NCBI GenBank assembly: GCA_019426215.1
Contig: CM033401.1
Coordinates: forward strand, 15,071,134 to 15,135,133
DNA: 64,000 nt
Direction of reading: 5' to 3'
DNA from: Buddleja alternifolia
Taxonomy: Eukaryota > Streptophyta > Magnoliopsida > Lamiales > Scrophulariaceae
Shown in pieces: positions 21,355 to 32,791 of the stretch (position 1 is its first letter; each line of letters begins with the position of its first letter). The notes below the pieces were generated by a model. That model was not told the origin of the DNA. It did no database searches and saw nothing but the letters and a program-made list of their open reading frames with translations. The position numbers and the translations under genes are program-made.

Positions 21355-22587
21355 ATGACCCATTCTCGTGATGGAGATTTCAAAGAATTTGATCCAGAAA
21401 TCGAACAAACGATCCTAGCAAATCGACGAACGCGAGCAATGGCAGCTGCTTTTCCAGATATGAATATTCCGGAGAACGTGAATGACTCCAAAATATTATA
21501 CAAGCAATGCAGCCGGCATCACCGGCTCAGTTACTATCTGTTCGTGGTAGTCAACCACCTAGGGCACTCACCAAATTTTCACATTCCATCACATCTCTTT
21601 AGTATGGCACAAAACGACCCTTTTTATGGAGAAAACAGTGAGTCACCACAAGATCACTTGGAAAATTTTGAAATGGTTTGTTAACCATGCAATTTAATCC
21701 CAGAGACCTAGATGCTATTCGACTTAGGTTGTTTCACTTCACACTCAAAGATAAAGCCACTTCTTAGTATAAGTCCTTACCCTCACAGTCAATCACCACT
21801 TGGGTAGAGCTCGTTGAAGAATTTTTAAATAAATTTTTCCCACCCTCAAGAATCAACGAGCTTCGTAGTAATATTAAAGGGTTTAGGCAAAGAAAGAATG
21901 ATCATTAGCAAATGGGTATGATAGGTATAAAGGAATAATTAGGAAGTGTCCGGACCACAATTTTAGTCAAGATGAATAGGTACAACACTTTTACAATAGA
22001 GTAAGGTCTAGGATTAGGCACCGACTCAATGATAGAGCCAGGGGAGACTTGTTGGGTCTTGATAATAAATCTGTCTGAGAGAAAATAGAGCAATTAGCTA
22101 AGGAGGATAAGTTATACCCCGAGGAGGAAGATGAGATCACACCTGCACCAAAGAAGGTGGCAGCAGTTAAAGAGGTTTGAGAAGAAGTTGAGCCAGAGGC
22201 CAGCACAAAGGTCAACTATATGAATCAGCAAAGACCTCAAGCTATTTTTGGAGGAGTCGAGAATTTCCCTCGAAAGCCAAATAATCCATCATATGCAATC
22301 CGGGAGCATACCAAGCACCTCGACCACCATTTCAACCCAACAATAACCAACGACAAGTGCAATTTCAGCAACCAAGTCAAGGGAGACCTATGAACACTGA
22401 TGATAGGCTCGATGCACAAATTCGCAAGTCTGATGAATCTTTTAAAGAACTCCTCTTGATGTTAAAAGATGTCATTATGGGAATGAAGGAGATGCAACAT
22501 CATATAGGGAAACTTTCAAATAGTCTTTCAGGGAGAAACACCGGTATATTACCGAGTGATACTGAGAAAAATCCAAAGGAACAGTGA
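21355..22587 (+). pseudogene. gag: Gyp-F gag, degenerate
   Basis: The frame starts at ATG 21355 (MTHSRDGDFKEFDPEIEQ). A Retrotrans_gag block follows near 21760-21900 (SQSITTWVELVEEFLNKFF, then FPPSRINELR). The frame is interrupted: the ORF ends at 21684, a TAG stands where Trp is expected near 21767, and further stops follow. A last open piece at 22357-22587 is Gln-rich (MQFQQPSQGRPMNTDDRLD) and ends in a helical segment. No zinc knuckle is visible. The break pattern shows the protein cannot be made in full. Confidence 0.8.
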
Positions 22588-23094
22588 TTTCGCAGTAACA
22601 CTCAGAAGTGGGAAGGAAGTGAAAAACGCGTACAGAAGGCCCGAACGTAAATCCTGCAATGTTCGAATGTCCTGTGGCATTCCAGAGGCAGAGGATACCC
22701 CGCTTCAGACGTCCGAACGTGAAGGAGTTAACGTTCGAACGTTGAAATCTCAACGTCCAAACTGGACCCTCCCTAACGTTCAAACCTCCAAGGCAGTGAA
22801 TCCAGGTTGTAAGTCTACTATTATTGATCCCCCTTCCCCTGTTGAGGTGTGTTTTCCTTTTCCTTTAGCTCAGAAGATTAAAAAGAATGAACATGATAAG
22901 AGTTTCCTTCGCATTATTGAGAGTTTGAGAGAAGTGCGCATTAACATTCCTTCTGTAGATGCTATTTTGCAGATGCCAAACTTCGCAAAACTTTTCAAGG
23001 AAATTCTATTAAACAAACAGAAGTGGGAATAAGTTGGTACTGTCTGCCTAATCGAAGCATGTTCGGCGGCTGTGATGAACAATATGCCAAAAAA

Positions 23095-23684
23095 AATGTA
23101 AGGATCCGGGTAGTCTATCCATTTAATGCACTATTGGGGATATGAAGTTCGACAGAGTTATTTGTGATTCCGGGGCTAGGATCAACTTGATACCTTATGC
23201 ACTCTTTCAGAAGGTGGGCCTTGGAGAAACAAAAACCACTACTATGTAGTTGCAGCTCGCAGATAAATCAGTCAAGAATCCTATTCAGGTGATCGAAGAT
23301 GTCATAGTTAAATTTGACAAGTTCTACTTTCCAATCAACTTTGTGGTTCTTGAAATGGAGGAAGATTCTGATGTCCCACTGATCCTACGAAGACCATTCC
23401 TAGCTATAGGTAAAGCCATGCTATACCTGGCGCATGGTAAGCTTACATTGAATATAGGGGATAAGAAGGTAACTTTGAATGCTTATAGAAGTTTTAAGCT
23501 TGAATTTCCTGAAAATACTTGCTCTACACTAGACGCTTTTGATCCTTTTGAGGATGAAGTTTTGCAGGAACATTTGTCCGATGACCCGAGCAGTCAAGAA
23601 AATGAGAGAAATACGAGTGTTGACGAGGTTGGAAACCTCGATACAATGGAACAAGGGGCTGTCAATACACCCATGAAATTGTAA
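23095..23684 (+). pseudogene. Gyp-F aspartic protease
   Basis: The retropepsin site CDSGARINLIPYALF begins near 23163. It is followed after one stop (TAG near 23250) by LADKSVKNPIQVIEDVIVKF and by SDVPLILRRPFLAIGKAMLY. In this family the last block normally has Ile-Leu-Gly-Arg-Pro-Phe-Leu, and here the Gly is Arg. The fold order (active site, flap region, hydrophobic ILxRPF strand) fits gypsy proteases. In a complete element reverse transcriptase would follow; instead the frame ends at 23684 and non-coding sequence begins. Confidence 0.85.
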
Positions 23685-24743
23685 CGTGATGCACCAACTG
23701 ATGGGAGATTGGACAAGGATTCTAGTCCACTCCAGGATCTGGCGACTTAGGTCGACTCTACAAAGTCAAGCTAATGACTTTAAAGAAGCACTTCTTGGGA
23801 GGCAACCCGAGGTTTTTTTTTTTTAGCTTTGGTTAGTTTTGCTTTGTTTGTTTTTGATTTTTTGTTTTGTTTCTGTGTAGAAAAAAAGGTAAATTGTAGA
23901 AAAATCTTTGGGCAACACACCCGAGCGTTAGGAGTAGAACGTTCGAACGTGGTGCATGGGATGTCCGAACATTAGGAGCAAAATGTTCGTATGTGGTGCT
24001 TGGGACATCTGAACGTTAGGAGCAGAATGTTCGAACGTGGAGTTTTATAAAAAATTTTGGTCACGACAACAGCACACCCGAACGTGCCGTACTTTTACGT
24101 TCAAACGTGCATCCCGTCAGAAAAGAGAAAAAAAATGGAGAAATCGTCACTTACTGAGTTAAAAAACCATATCATTCAAAACACCCTCCTCTCCAAGATA
24201 CTAGCGCCAAATATATCTTACCTTCCAAAATAAAACTCTGAATCACAACCCACCCATAAAACCCTTCCATAATATCAAAACTTTCTATTATTATCAATAC
24301 CTAGTCCATATAAAACTCTTTTCACAAAAGGAATTTTTCAACATAAACCCATCTATCACAAATCATAAATACTCATCCCTAACACAAAGCCATTACATAA
24401 TCTCTAACAGAAATCGATTTCATAGCAGCAGTTCAAGGGGTTTATTTTTTCAGCGCAATAGAGAAGAAGAGGAGAAGAAGTGAATAGTATTCAACGTGAC
24501 TCACACCCGAACATGAACCAACTCAACGTTCGAACGCCAATCTCTAGACGTGAGGACTGTTTTTGCGTTACAGCACTATAAGTGATTGGTTTAATTCCTT
24601 CTTAATTCAATACTTGTGCTAGCCGTGTGGGGCCTTTTCTAGTGATATTGTGTTTATGGTATTGGTATTGCTATTATGGTTTGGTGATAGAGTTGAACAG
24701 AGGTGTGGTTGTAGTGAACGTGTTTGGGGTAAAAATTAGCATA
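23685..24743 (+). other. Gyp-F post-protease spacer; RT, RNase H and INT missing
   Basis: Near 23786 the sequence reads AAGCACTTCTTGGGAGGCAA, a word I know from the region just after pol in Athila-type elements. Its position about 100 bp after the protease shows that roughly the whole RT-RNase H-integrase region is gone. The remaining kilobase has no ORF I recognise and holds the 44-bp repeat. Confidence 0.7.
23923..24054. repeat. 44-bp tandem repeat with ACGTTCGAACGT
   Basis: Three units begin GAGCGTTAGG (23923), GAACATTAGG (23967) and GAACGTTAGG (24011). Each contains a version of the palindrome ACGTTCGAACGT. The same palindrome is scattered elsewhere in Gyp-F. Confidence 0.88.
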
Positions 24744-25925
24744 ATGGCGAGATTAAGATTCAAAAATTTGTGTCGAGGGGAGAGTTCGGGAGTAAACAAG
24801 GGTAAGGGTGCTAAACAAGAGGCAAACACTCAAAGGAAATAAGGTACTATCAAACAATTTTTCAAGAGACTTGATGGTTTTGAGCTTTACATAGAAAGAT
24901 CTATAGGAGTGAAGAAGATGTTTGTGCTCACCACAAGGTAACACTTATTCTTATCTTACTTTGCTACTACTCTGAGGATGATAATATGTGCTTGGGTGAA
25001 AGAGTTCTATGCTAGTAGTCTAAGCACGGAGTCGAGAGAAAACTTGCAAAATGGAGTATACAAGGTGATAGTGAGAGATAAGGAGGTGGATTTTTCGAAG
25101 GCAAAGATAAATGAATATATGAACCTTCCAGTGCCTTGAAGTGTGCCTATGAGACATTGGTGGAGCAAGAGGAATCTAATACCTTGGATTGGGAGATGGT
25201 TTTGAAAGAAATTGCAAAAGAGGGAGCAACATTTTGTGATAACGAAAGAGAGATACTACCTAGGGATTTGAAACCGTAGGGGTTCTTTTGGTTCGAGTTC
25301 ATTAGGTATTGTCTTTTACCAACGAGTAACCGATCTTCGATTAACAAGGAGAGAGCCATTCCTATCTATTTCATTATGACTTTGAAAAGGGTAGATTAGG
25401 CTCAACTCATCTTTGATACTTTGTTGATTCACATAAGGGAGAATGGGGAGTGAGATGTCTAATCTGTGCTTTACCAAGAAGATTCCATTGATATTCCCAT
25501 CTTTGATTAGCACACTATGTCTTAATCAAGGAGTGAGGAGGGAAAATGATGAGGGATTCAAAAGACCGGGTGTGGATATTACTTTTAGGGACGAGAAGCA
25601 AGACACTGCCTCGATGCCTAGATTCACCCACGAGAGGGGCGAGAGTTCGAAGAAGACTTCCCCACCTATTTCTCTTTCTACTATCGCACATGATCTTAAA
25701 GGGATGAGGAAGGAACAAAAGGAAATTAGGGCGACACAATCCACTATTATGACAAACATTAGGATGATGGCACACTACCAAAGGGATATAGCCCTTGCCA
25801 TGGATCGTTCGTCTGGGAGGCCTTATTTCCTGTATCCATCCATTCCCTCTTTCCACTGGTTACCCGTTGTTGATGAGAGTGATGATGAGGATCCCACATC
25901 CGCCCCGACGGGGGTGCGGTCGTGA
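24744..25925 (+). pseudogene. Gyp-F Transposase_32-type (putative plant transposon protein) ORF
   Basis: From ATG at 24744 (MARLRFKNLCRGESSGVNKG) the reading continues across several stops and shifts: FFKRLDGFELYIERSIGVKK near 24860, VYKVIVRDKEVDFSKAKINE near 25050, and a final open piece from 25443 with CFTKKIPLIFPSLISTLC. The end is a Ser/Asp-rich tail with a helical segment (KGMRKEQKEIRATQSTIM). The combination of a 'VxxRxxxVDFSxxxIN' block and an 'LISTLC' block is typical of the Transposase_32-type ORF that follows pol in Athila-like elements. Its role is unknown in the family. This copy is broken. Confidence 0.75.
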
Positions 25926-27496
25926 TTTCTTTGTATCCTACCATTTTTTTTTCATTTTTTTGGTTAGGTTGTTTTTGATATTTTGTTTGCTTGTGATGCA
26001 TGCACTTTTGGCATGCAGGTTCCTTATGCTTGATGGTTCGAAGAGTTGAAGTATTAGATATGATGCATATTTGGACCCCATGATTGGAGATATTTATTTT
26101 ACTCGCAAGGAGGAGAAGCTATGTGAGGATGAATTGGAAGTTTAAGGATGTTTTTCAACATCCTTGGTTGTAAGTGTTCTTTTTACCATTGTGTATGCTT
26201 GTTATAACAACATTGGGGACAATGTTGAATTTGAGTTTGGGGGTAGAATAGTGCACTTATTTTGAACTTTACAAATGCAATCCTATATTTTTTAGCTTGA
26301 GTTTGGGGGAGAAATTTGTGTGATATCATGTTTAAATGCTTCTTTGTGGAAAATCAAGTATGAAAAATTTTTAGTCCTTCCAATTGATACATTGAAATTG
26401 ATTAACATGAAAAAATGGCATGATTTCGTGAATAAATTTGAATTTAAGGGATATTTATCTTTGAAATTGCTTGTGGAGACCCTAGACTAGGATTGATTTC
26501 GTAGATGATTCACATTGCACATAAGTCAAGGGTAGAAGAGTTGAGAGGATAACCATTTTGAGACAATTAAGGAGTTTTTCCCAGAAATATTAACTTAGAT
26601 TTTTCATAAAGATATAAGTTGATTAGTTAATTTTGTATGCTAAACAATGAATGAAAAAGGTTGAATTTTGGTATGACCAAAAGTGATTAGGCTAATATGT
26701 ACTGGAGGTGAAAAGTTTCTTGCCTATACACTGTACTATTATGCTAATTTGAGCTTTGCTCAAGCCAAAAAGAAGTGAATTGTTTAAAAGATCTAGTTTT
26801 ATTTCGTGGCCTTTGACACTCAAGTGATTAAATCCTTAGGAGTGTCTCTACACTTAATGCCTTAAAACTATCTAGTTTGGGAGTCATTGATCTAAAGCTT
26901 GTTACATGGGTGCCATAGAAAGTCTAATGGAATAAAACATTGCACATGATCTAGCCTTAATAAACTTAATTGGAAAGTCTCATATGAATTTAATAGTTGA
27001 ATGTTTGAAGTAATGAAATTTAAATGTCTATGAATATTGTGCTTTGTGTTTGATCAAAAGTTGATAGATATGGGAATAATGTCCAAAAATTGGTAAGGAT
27101 GCCTCTCTACTAAAATACCTTAGATTTATTTTCACTACACCCTATGGAGTCTTTTCGAGTTGAGGTGTCACGTGAACAAAAGTAGTTGATGTATATACAT
27201 ATACTTGTAAGCTTTAAAAGGGATGATTTTGTTCCATTGCTTCTTGGTTAATTATGTTGATGTGTATTAATTTGGTTGGGATTCAAGTTGTTAGGTTTTG
27301 TGGGTATATCATTTGCAAACCCTCACGAGACTATACTCGTCCTTTTTGGGGGAACATTAAGGTTTAAAGGCTTGTTACACGTGCTAAGTGTAATTGTCCA
27401 CTCCACGAAAGAGATTTATCTTTATTTCTATTTGTTTTGTTTCTGTTTACCTTCGACTGTGTTGATGTCTATCACTGCTCGAGGACGATCAATGTA
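25926..27496 (+). other. Gyp-F 3' untranslated region
   Basis: No coding signal is seen. It contains ACATTGGGGACAATG at about 26210 and repeated 'TTTGGGGG' words (26235, 26305), the usual landmarks between the accessory ORF and the 3' LTR in Athila-type elements. The 93-residue ORF at 27276-27557 overlaps the LTR border and is not a gene. Confidence 0.7.
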
Positions 27497-27510
27497 TGAG
27501 TTTGGGGGAG
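27497..27510 (+). promoter_or_regulatory. Polypurine tract of Gyp-F
   Basis: GAGTTTGGGGGAGT directly precedes the 3' LTR start TGTTAGAGTC at 27511. Confidence 0.8.
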
Positions 27511-28800
27511 TTGTTAGAGTCAAAATTTACGTGTTTTATAGTCCTTTAGTTGTATGATTTTCATAGAATTTAGTATGATACTATACCATATATGCGTGTA
27601 ATATGTCTACTTTGAGTGTTCAGGTATAAATCATAACATTGGAGGCAAAAAGGATGAAAAAAGTAGAAAGATGGAGTTTCAAAGCAGAAAGCTGAAGGAA
27701 CTAACGTTCGAACGTCAAGAGAGTTTACGCCCGAACATTGAGAGAATTTACACCCGAACGTGAAGAGCAGTTATGCACGCATGCCAGGGAAGTTAACATT
27801 CGAACGCTGGAGTAGGCGGAACAGTTTTGGAAATTTCCAAATTCTACACTTACACAGACTATTCTCAAACTAAGCCCACAAATAAAAGTGATGCAGTAGG
27901 GGTTAGAGAGCATTGTTTTTCAGAGTCATTCTCCAACAATATTCTATTTTTTTTTTCATAGAGAGTTAGACTAGGGTTTTATCTTTGGTAAATCTCCATA
28001 AAAGTAGAGGAAGATTGAAGGAAGAAGAAGATCTACACGTCATAGGGAGTTTTTATTATTGTTTATTACTGTCATGAATATTTTAGTTGTTTTTCCTATC
28101 ATTATGAGCAGCTAAATTTGTAGACTGAGGCCATGCTTAGGCCGAATTATGATATTTGAGTTATAAAAGTATTTCTCGTATGAATGATTTATATTGCTTG
28201 TGTTATAATCTTGTTCTCAATGCTTAGTGTGTTTGGCCAACATATTTAAGATCTAATGCTTAATTTATATGTTCGGGAGAAAGTAAATTAAGGTGCAAGA
28301 GGGATTGATAACATCTTCTAAGTTAGTTGATGCTAAGTATAGCTACATACTCCGGATGCTATTAGCCGAGTTTATTTGGAGGGATAAATCTGAATAAATT
28401 TAGGGAAAATTCTAGTTCTTAGCAGTAGAGATTGATACAACCAATCTAGTGTAGGTTATCATGAGCGAGGGGTCCGCGTGGTAATAATATTAAGGAGTTT
28501 TCCACCTAAGCAATATTTGTCTGAAATACGAGAATACTAATATAATGAGAATTGATTAGTTTGTCTCAATGCATGTGTCTTAGCTGTGTTTATTCATTGG
28601 CTTTTCATACCTTTAATTATTATTTTTTGTTAGTTTATGATTTATTTCTCATTAAGTTTACAATTGCTTGAGTTAATTTACTGTTTTCGCTATAATACAA
28701 ATTTCTGTGGGTTCGACATCCTGGACTTAATTGTCCACTCTATTACGACACAAGATTGGTCCTCTCGCTGTCAAATACACGATTAGGTTTTCGTGCATCA
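27511..28800 (+). repeat. Gyp-F 3' LTR
   Basis: This uninterrupted 1290-bp LTR (TGTTAGAGTC...GTGCATCA) is the reference for the split 5' LTR. It contains several ACGTTCGAACG-like words between 27700 and 27810, in the part missing from the 5' LTR. Confidence 0.92.
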
Positions 28801-29215
28801 TTGTTTCATTGGTGTTGGGCTTAGCCCAACACAACCCTAATTGTGCTGGGCCAAGCCCAACACCCCTCGCCACTGACGGTTCTGCTACAGTAGAGCGGTC
28901 GGCGCGTGTTGTAGCATCGGCGCCGGCGAACACCGGCTATGGCTTCACCAACGCTCGCTGCTGCACTGAAAGCAACGCGCTGCCCTTCAGGCAGTACGAT
29001 CTCAGAAGGGTGGTTCCGCCACCAATTTTGAATCCAATTTATTTTTTCGTTTTACTCGATTAATCCAATTCAACATATAAATTAATTTCACAGATTTGCA
29101 TGCATAAAATTAATTACCCATTTACATACAATACGTATACGTATACGTGTTTATGAAATTAGAACAATTAAACACACATAAACATATATTGTATATCATG
29201 AACCACCCGAATTTT
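28801..29215 (-). other. Copia-D leader, continuation after Gyp-F
   Basis: It begins with GTTGGGCTTAGCCCAAC (28814-28830), a perfect inverted repeat of the kind seen just left of Gyp-F, then a GC-rich stretch (28870-28990). The ORFs at 28727-29063 are not conserved. Confidence 0.7.
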
Positions 29216-29228
29216 GGCTCTGATACCA
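29216..29228 (-). promoter_or_regulatory. Primer binding site of Copia-D
   Basis: Minus-strand TGGTATCAGAGCC is a perfect complement to the initiator tRNA-Met 3' end, one base after the LTR end. Confidence 0.9.
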
Positions 29229-29229
29229 C

Positions 29230-30909
29230 TGTTATGATTCGATCTAGTGGATAAAAATTATTCAAATCACTCCAGAAATTGGATCCGGGGTTCATGATGT
29301 AATTGCGCAACAAGAAAAATTACTCTAGTGGATAATCGAATTACCTTTTGATGACAAAAACTTGATTAAATCAGCAGCAGGCCCATATTCCCGCCTTTAG
29401 ATAATCACGCGAAAGAAAATCTCCAAGATCGCTCCGACGTCCTCCAGGCAAGTAACGATGACGGCTAGTTAGGAGAGAGGGGAGGGAATTTTTGTCTTTT
29501 CTTTTGCTGTAGGTTTCTTTCTCAAAGTCAGATTCTGAATTGATTGGGTTGGAGAGTTTTTTCACTAACTAACAATTATGCGGTTTTAAACAAAACCCCT
29601 AGCATAATAAGAGGGGGTGGCCGCTAGGCCCTTTGGGATTGGGCGTCCAGACTTTGTTCCATCTTAGCTCATGTGTAATTAATTAATTCTAAATCCAAAT
29701 TCAATTTAGCTTTTAATTAATTACTCTTATTAAACTTAACTCAATTAATTTAATTCAACTTATAAATTAATTCCAATTAATTAAACTTATGAATTAATGA
29801 TTTAGTTAATTTATTTAATCTAATTAAATATCTTTAATTAAATCATACCATCCATTTTGTTAGTCAATCACATCTAATGTGAATTTACCAAAATACCCTT
29901 GGCATAAAAAATAATTCATTTTTTTCACATAGCGCGACTCTCTAGGCTCGATTCAATTGGTAATGGGAGGCTACCAAAGGATAAGGTTGTTACCTAGTCA
30001 ACACCGTGGAACTAAATCGTAGCCCAATTGAATACGAGATGAATATGTCATCACGAACCTTGATTACGATTAACAAATGCATTTAAACTCTTCACCGACA
30101 TGATCCGATCAAGTAAGAGCCACGGTACGTCAAACTCATAGAACTTGATGATGTACTTTGTAATCATAATAATGTGAAATTACCAAACTACCCTTACTGA
30201 CCATCACTAGTTAGTTTATATGCTTTGACCAAAGACTTATAATTTCAATTACTTATGATTGTTCAGGTCACATACTCATTTACAATCGAGATGGTGAATA
30301 CCATATTAGCAGTTATCTTACAATATCGAATGCACCATATGAATCGTACTTCGAGATTGACCCCACCTATCTGGTGGTACGGGTCTAACTACTCTGGTAA
30401 CATATCCAAGACTATAAGCACATTGTAAATAATTCCTCAGGTCAAAAGTTCACACATATGATCGCAATCTTAATCCCAATCATTGACTGTCAAAGGGTAA
30501 ATATCCATGTTATCGAATTAAAGCGAGTCAAGTTCAAATATGTTAATTCCCTTAACTGTATTCATGACACAGACTCCCACTATCTAATCTGTGTTCGACT
30601 GGCACTCCTTGTCAAAGCAGGTGTCATATAAGTTGAATTTTAATGCCCAATTAAATTCCATTAACTCGCGAACCATTATTAATAGATTAAGTACTTGGCT
30701 ATTCCAGTGCCTCCTCTTATCTATATAAGAGGTGGAAAGTCTATTTTCAAATCTCAAAGACTATTTGTTCAATATAGTTAAATGCCATTGAGATTTACAT
30801 GAACAATACCAAAGGACCTTTATAGAAATATAATCGTTTGTACAAAAATAACTTATCATTGCCCTACTAAATCTAATTCCTCATTGGCATTGATGGCATA
30901 CACCTAATG
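29230..30909 (-). repeat. Copia-D 5' LTR
   Basis: The inner end is TGTTATGATTCG on the plus strand at 29230, next to the primer site. The outer end is near CACCTAATG (30901-30909). By comparison with Copia-E (minus-strand start TGTTAGGATTATGCCC) the start here is probably a mutated TGTTAGGTGTATGCC, so the last two bases are uncertain. It is about 1.68 kb, similar to the Copia-E LTRs. A TATATAG word near 30720 on the minus strand could be its TATA box. The matching 3' LTR is outside the window. Confidence 0.75.
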
Positions 30910-31064
30910 GAATCAGACACAAAAATTGGGCAAGAAGGGGTGGCAATGCATTGCTCTATTTTCCAAAAGGAAGGCCACATTACAAAAGGTTGTCCCACAG
31001 TGAAACCACCTGTAGAGGAGGGATTGGAGATTCCTGAACCATTGCTAAAAACAAGGGTGATTTG
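30910..31064 (+). pseudogene. MuDR-like transposase gene, zinc-knuckle exon
   Basis: The frame reads KIGQEGVAMHCSIFQKEGH, then ITKGCPTVKPP, and runs to PEPLLKTR at about 31056. A CCHC knuckle like this, after a Gly-rich stretch, is the usual C-terminal end of plant MuDR-type (MULE) transposases. The second Cys is Phe here (CSIF), so the knuckle is damaged. The frame ends at AGG followed by GTGATTTG, which can serve as an intron donor. If Copia-E is removed, the gene continues at 57030. The upstream transposase core is missing; Copia-D's LTR begins directly to the left. Confidence 0.6.
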
Positions 31065-31068
31065 TTTA

Positions 31069-32777
31069 TGTTAGGATTATGCCCTCAGATACCATAGAGG
31101 ATAGACTGATAGGCATCTCACTTGTAATAAACTTATTGTCTTATATTAATAAAAGGTGTTGTTTTGTTTTCACTTAAATCTTATCTACATCTATAAGTAG
31201 TGTAAAAATTTTTGTCCATATTTTCAGTGCAATCTCTCTACTTCCTATGGGATGGGATAGGAAGATAGGCACTAGAGAGATTGACTTTGATTATTTAAAC
31301 AAGTTCGCAAGTGACATGAGTCTTTAATAGACAAATAAAGACTAGAAACAACTTGTACAATCTGAGCTTTGACATGGGAGTGCCATTCGAACACCATGTG
31401 ATGGTGGGAGCTTAAGGTTGTAGGCACATAAGTGGAACTGATATGCTCGAACATGACTCGAATCTGTTCTATCACATGGGTATTCACTCTGTGACTGTCA
31501 ATGACAGAACTGATCACTCGTAATAGGTATAGGTGAACCTTTGACGTGAAGTATCAGGCTGAAGTTACACTTGTGATGTCAAGTGTGTTACTAGAATAGT
31601 TAGACCCAATTCACCCATTTGTGGGGTCAACTTCAAAATGCGGCTTGATGGGGCAAGTTTTAGTCTTAACAGATAACTAAAATGGGATTTGTTCTCTCAT
31701 AAGTGAATGAGAAAGTGTCATATGTGATTGTAGATAATGGAGATTAAAGTCTTTGGCCAAAGCAATAGAGACGATTGTGCAAGGCACTAAATCGAGCTCA
31801 ATGATATCGTATGACTCTCACTTGACTAGGACACATGAACAAAGGGTTTATAAGTATACGCAATTTACAATTGGAAGGTTGAGGAATGATCCATTCATTT
31901 GATTTTGTTTGGGCTACGAAGTGGGCCATGTGACTGGCTAGGTGTTACTCACTTCCTTTGGATTCCTGTCATTGCCAAACGAAACCAACCTAAAAAGTCG
32001 CGTTAAAGGATTGACCAAGAAAAATAATTCTAGGAGATTTAAGCTATGGGATAAATCAAATATGATCAATTAATTGCCCATTAAATGAGATGAGTAATTA
32101 TAAAGATAAGATTAATTATTAATTAATTTCTTTAAGAAATAAATTAGTGAATAAATTTCTAATTAATTTGGTTATTTATTAATTTGTTTATTTATTGGAT
32201 ATTATAAATAATTAATTAAATAATAGAGAATTAATTAAAACAAGAGACGAGCCTGGCCAAATAAAGAGGGTCCATGAGGATGCCTCCTAAGGTCAATGGA
32301 CGCCCAACATGGGCTCTTGCCCCTTGTCTTGGTCAACAAGTCAAGTGATATTAAACACACCATTTAAAAGACTTTTAACCTAGATGAATTTGATAATACA
32401 CACAACTCTCCTAGAAAAGAAAAAGAAAACTCTTCTCCCTGTCTCCTCAAGCTAGTTGTCGATCAAGGAGTAAGAAAAGAAGGGATTTTTTCTGTCAATC
32501 AATCCGCGTGATTATTTAGGGACAATGTGCTTTAGTTGTTCAGATAAAAAATTTAAGAAATTTTCAAAGATTTTGTGAGGAATGGATAGCACAAAGATTG
32601 AAAACTTGGAGGCTTCAACCATTCGATTTTTTAAAGGAGGGTCGAGTTCTCCAACTACTTCGCTTCAACGGGTATGTTTTATTCGTTTTAGCGAGTTTAT
32701 GATTCAATATGCAAATCGAGAAATCACTGTGGGATTTTAAAAACCTTCCATTGCGCAATTTTTTGTGTAACCCAACA
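31069..32777 (+). repeat. Copia-E 5' LTR
   Basis: Its start TGTTAGGATTATGCCCTCAG and the end AACCCAACA match the 3' LTR. It ends one base before the primer site. Confidence 0.9.
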
Positions 32778-32778
32778 G

Positions 32779-32791
32779 TGGTGTCAGAGCC
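32779..32791 (+). promoter_or_regulatory. Primer binding site of Copia-E
   Basis: TGGTGTCAGAGCC matches the initiator tRNA-Met complement with one change (A to G at the fifth base). Confidence 0.85.

Larger units (their letters stand above)
6202..28800 (+). mobile_element. Gyp-F: Athila/Tat-like gypsy element, Sire-B nested in 5' LTR
   Basis: Outer limits are TGATAGAATC at 6202 and TCGTGCATCA at 28800. The 3' LTR is 27511-28800. The 5' LTR is split into 6202-6263 and 20209-21229 by Sire-B. A tRNA-Asp type primer site, gag, protease, a Transposase_32-type ORF and a purine tract before the 3' LTR are all present in the plus orientation. Reverse transcriptase, RNase H and integrase are absent. 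The flanking pentamers (CTATT left, TTGTT right) do not match exactly, so the target duplication is decayed or lost. It is inserted in the leader of Copia-D, whose GGGCC inverted repeats continue on both sides. Confidence 0.85.

Noticed and set aside
6197..28805. Target duplication for Gyp-F (CTATT / TTGTT)
   Set aside because: Only three of five bases agree, too weak to claim.
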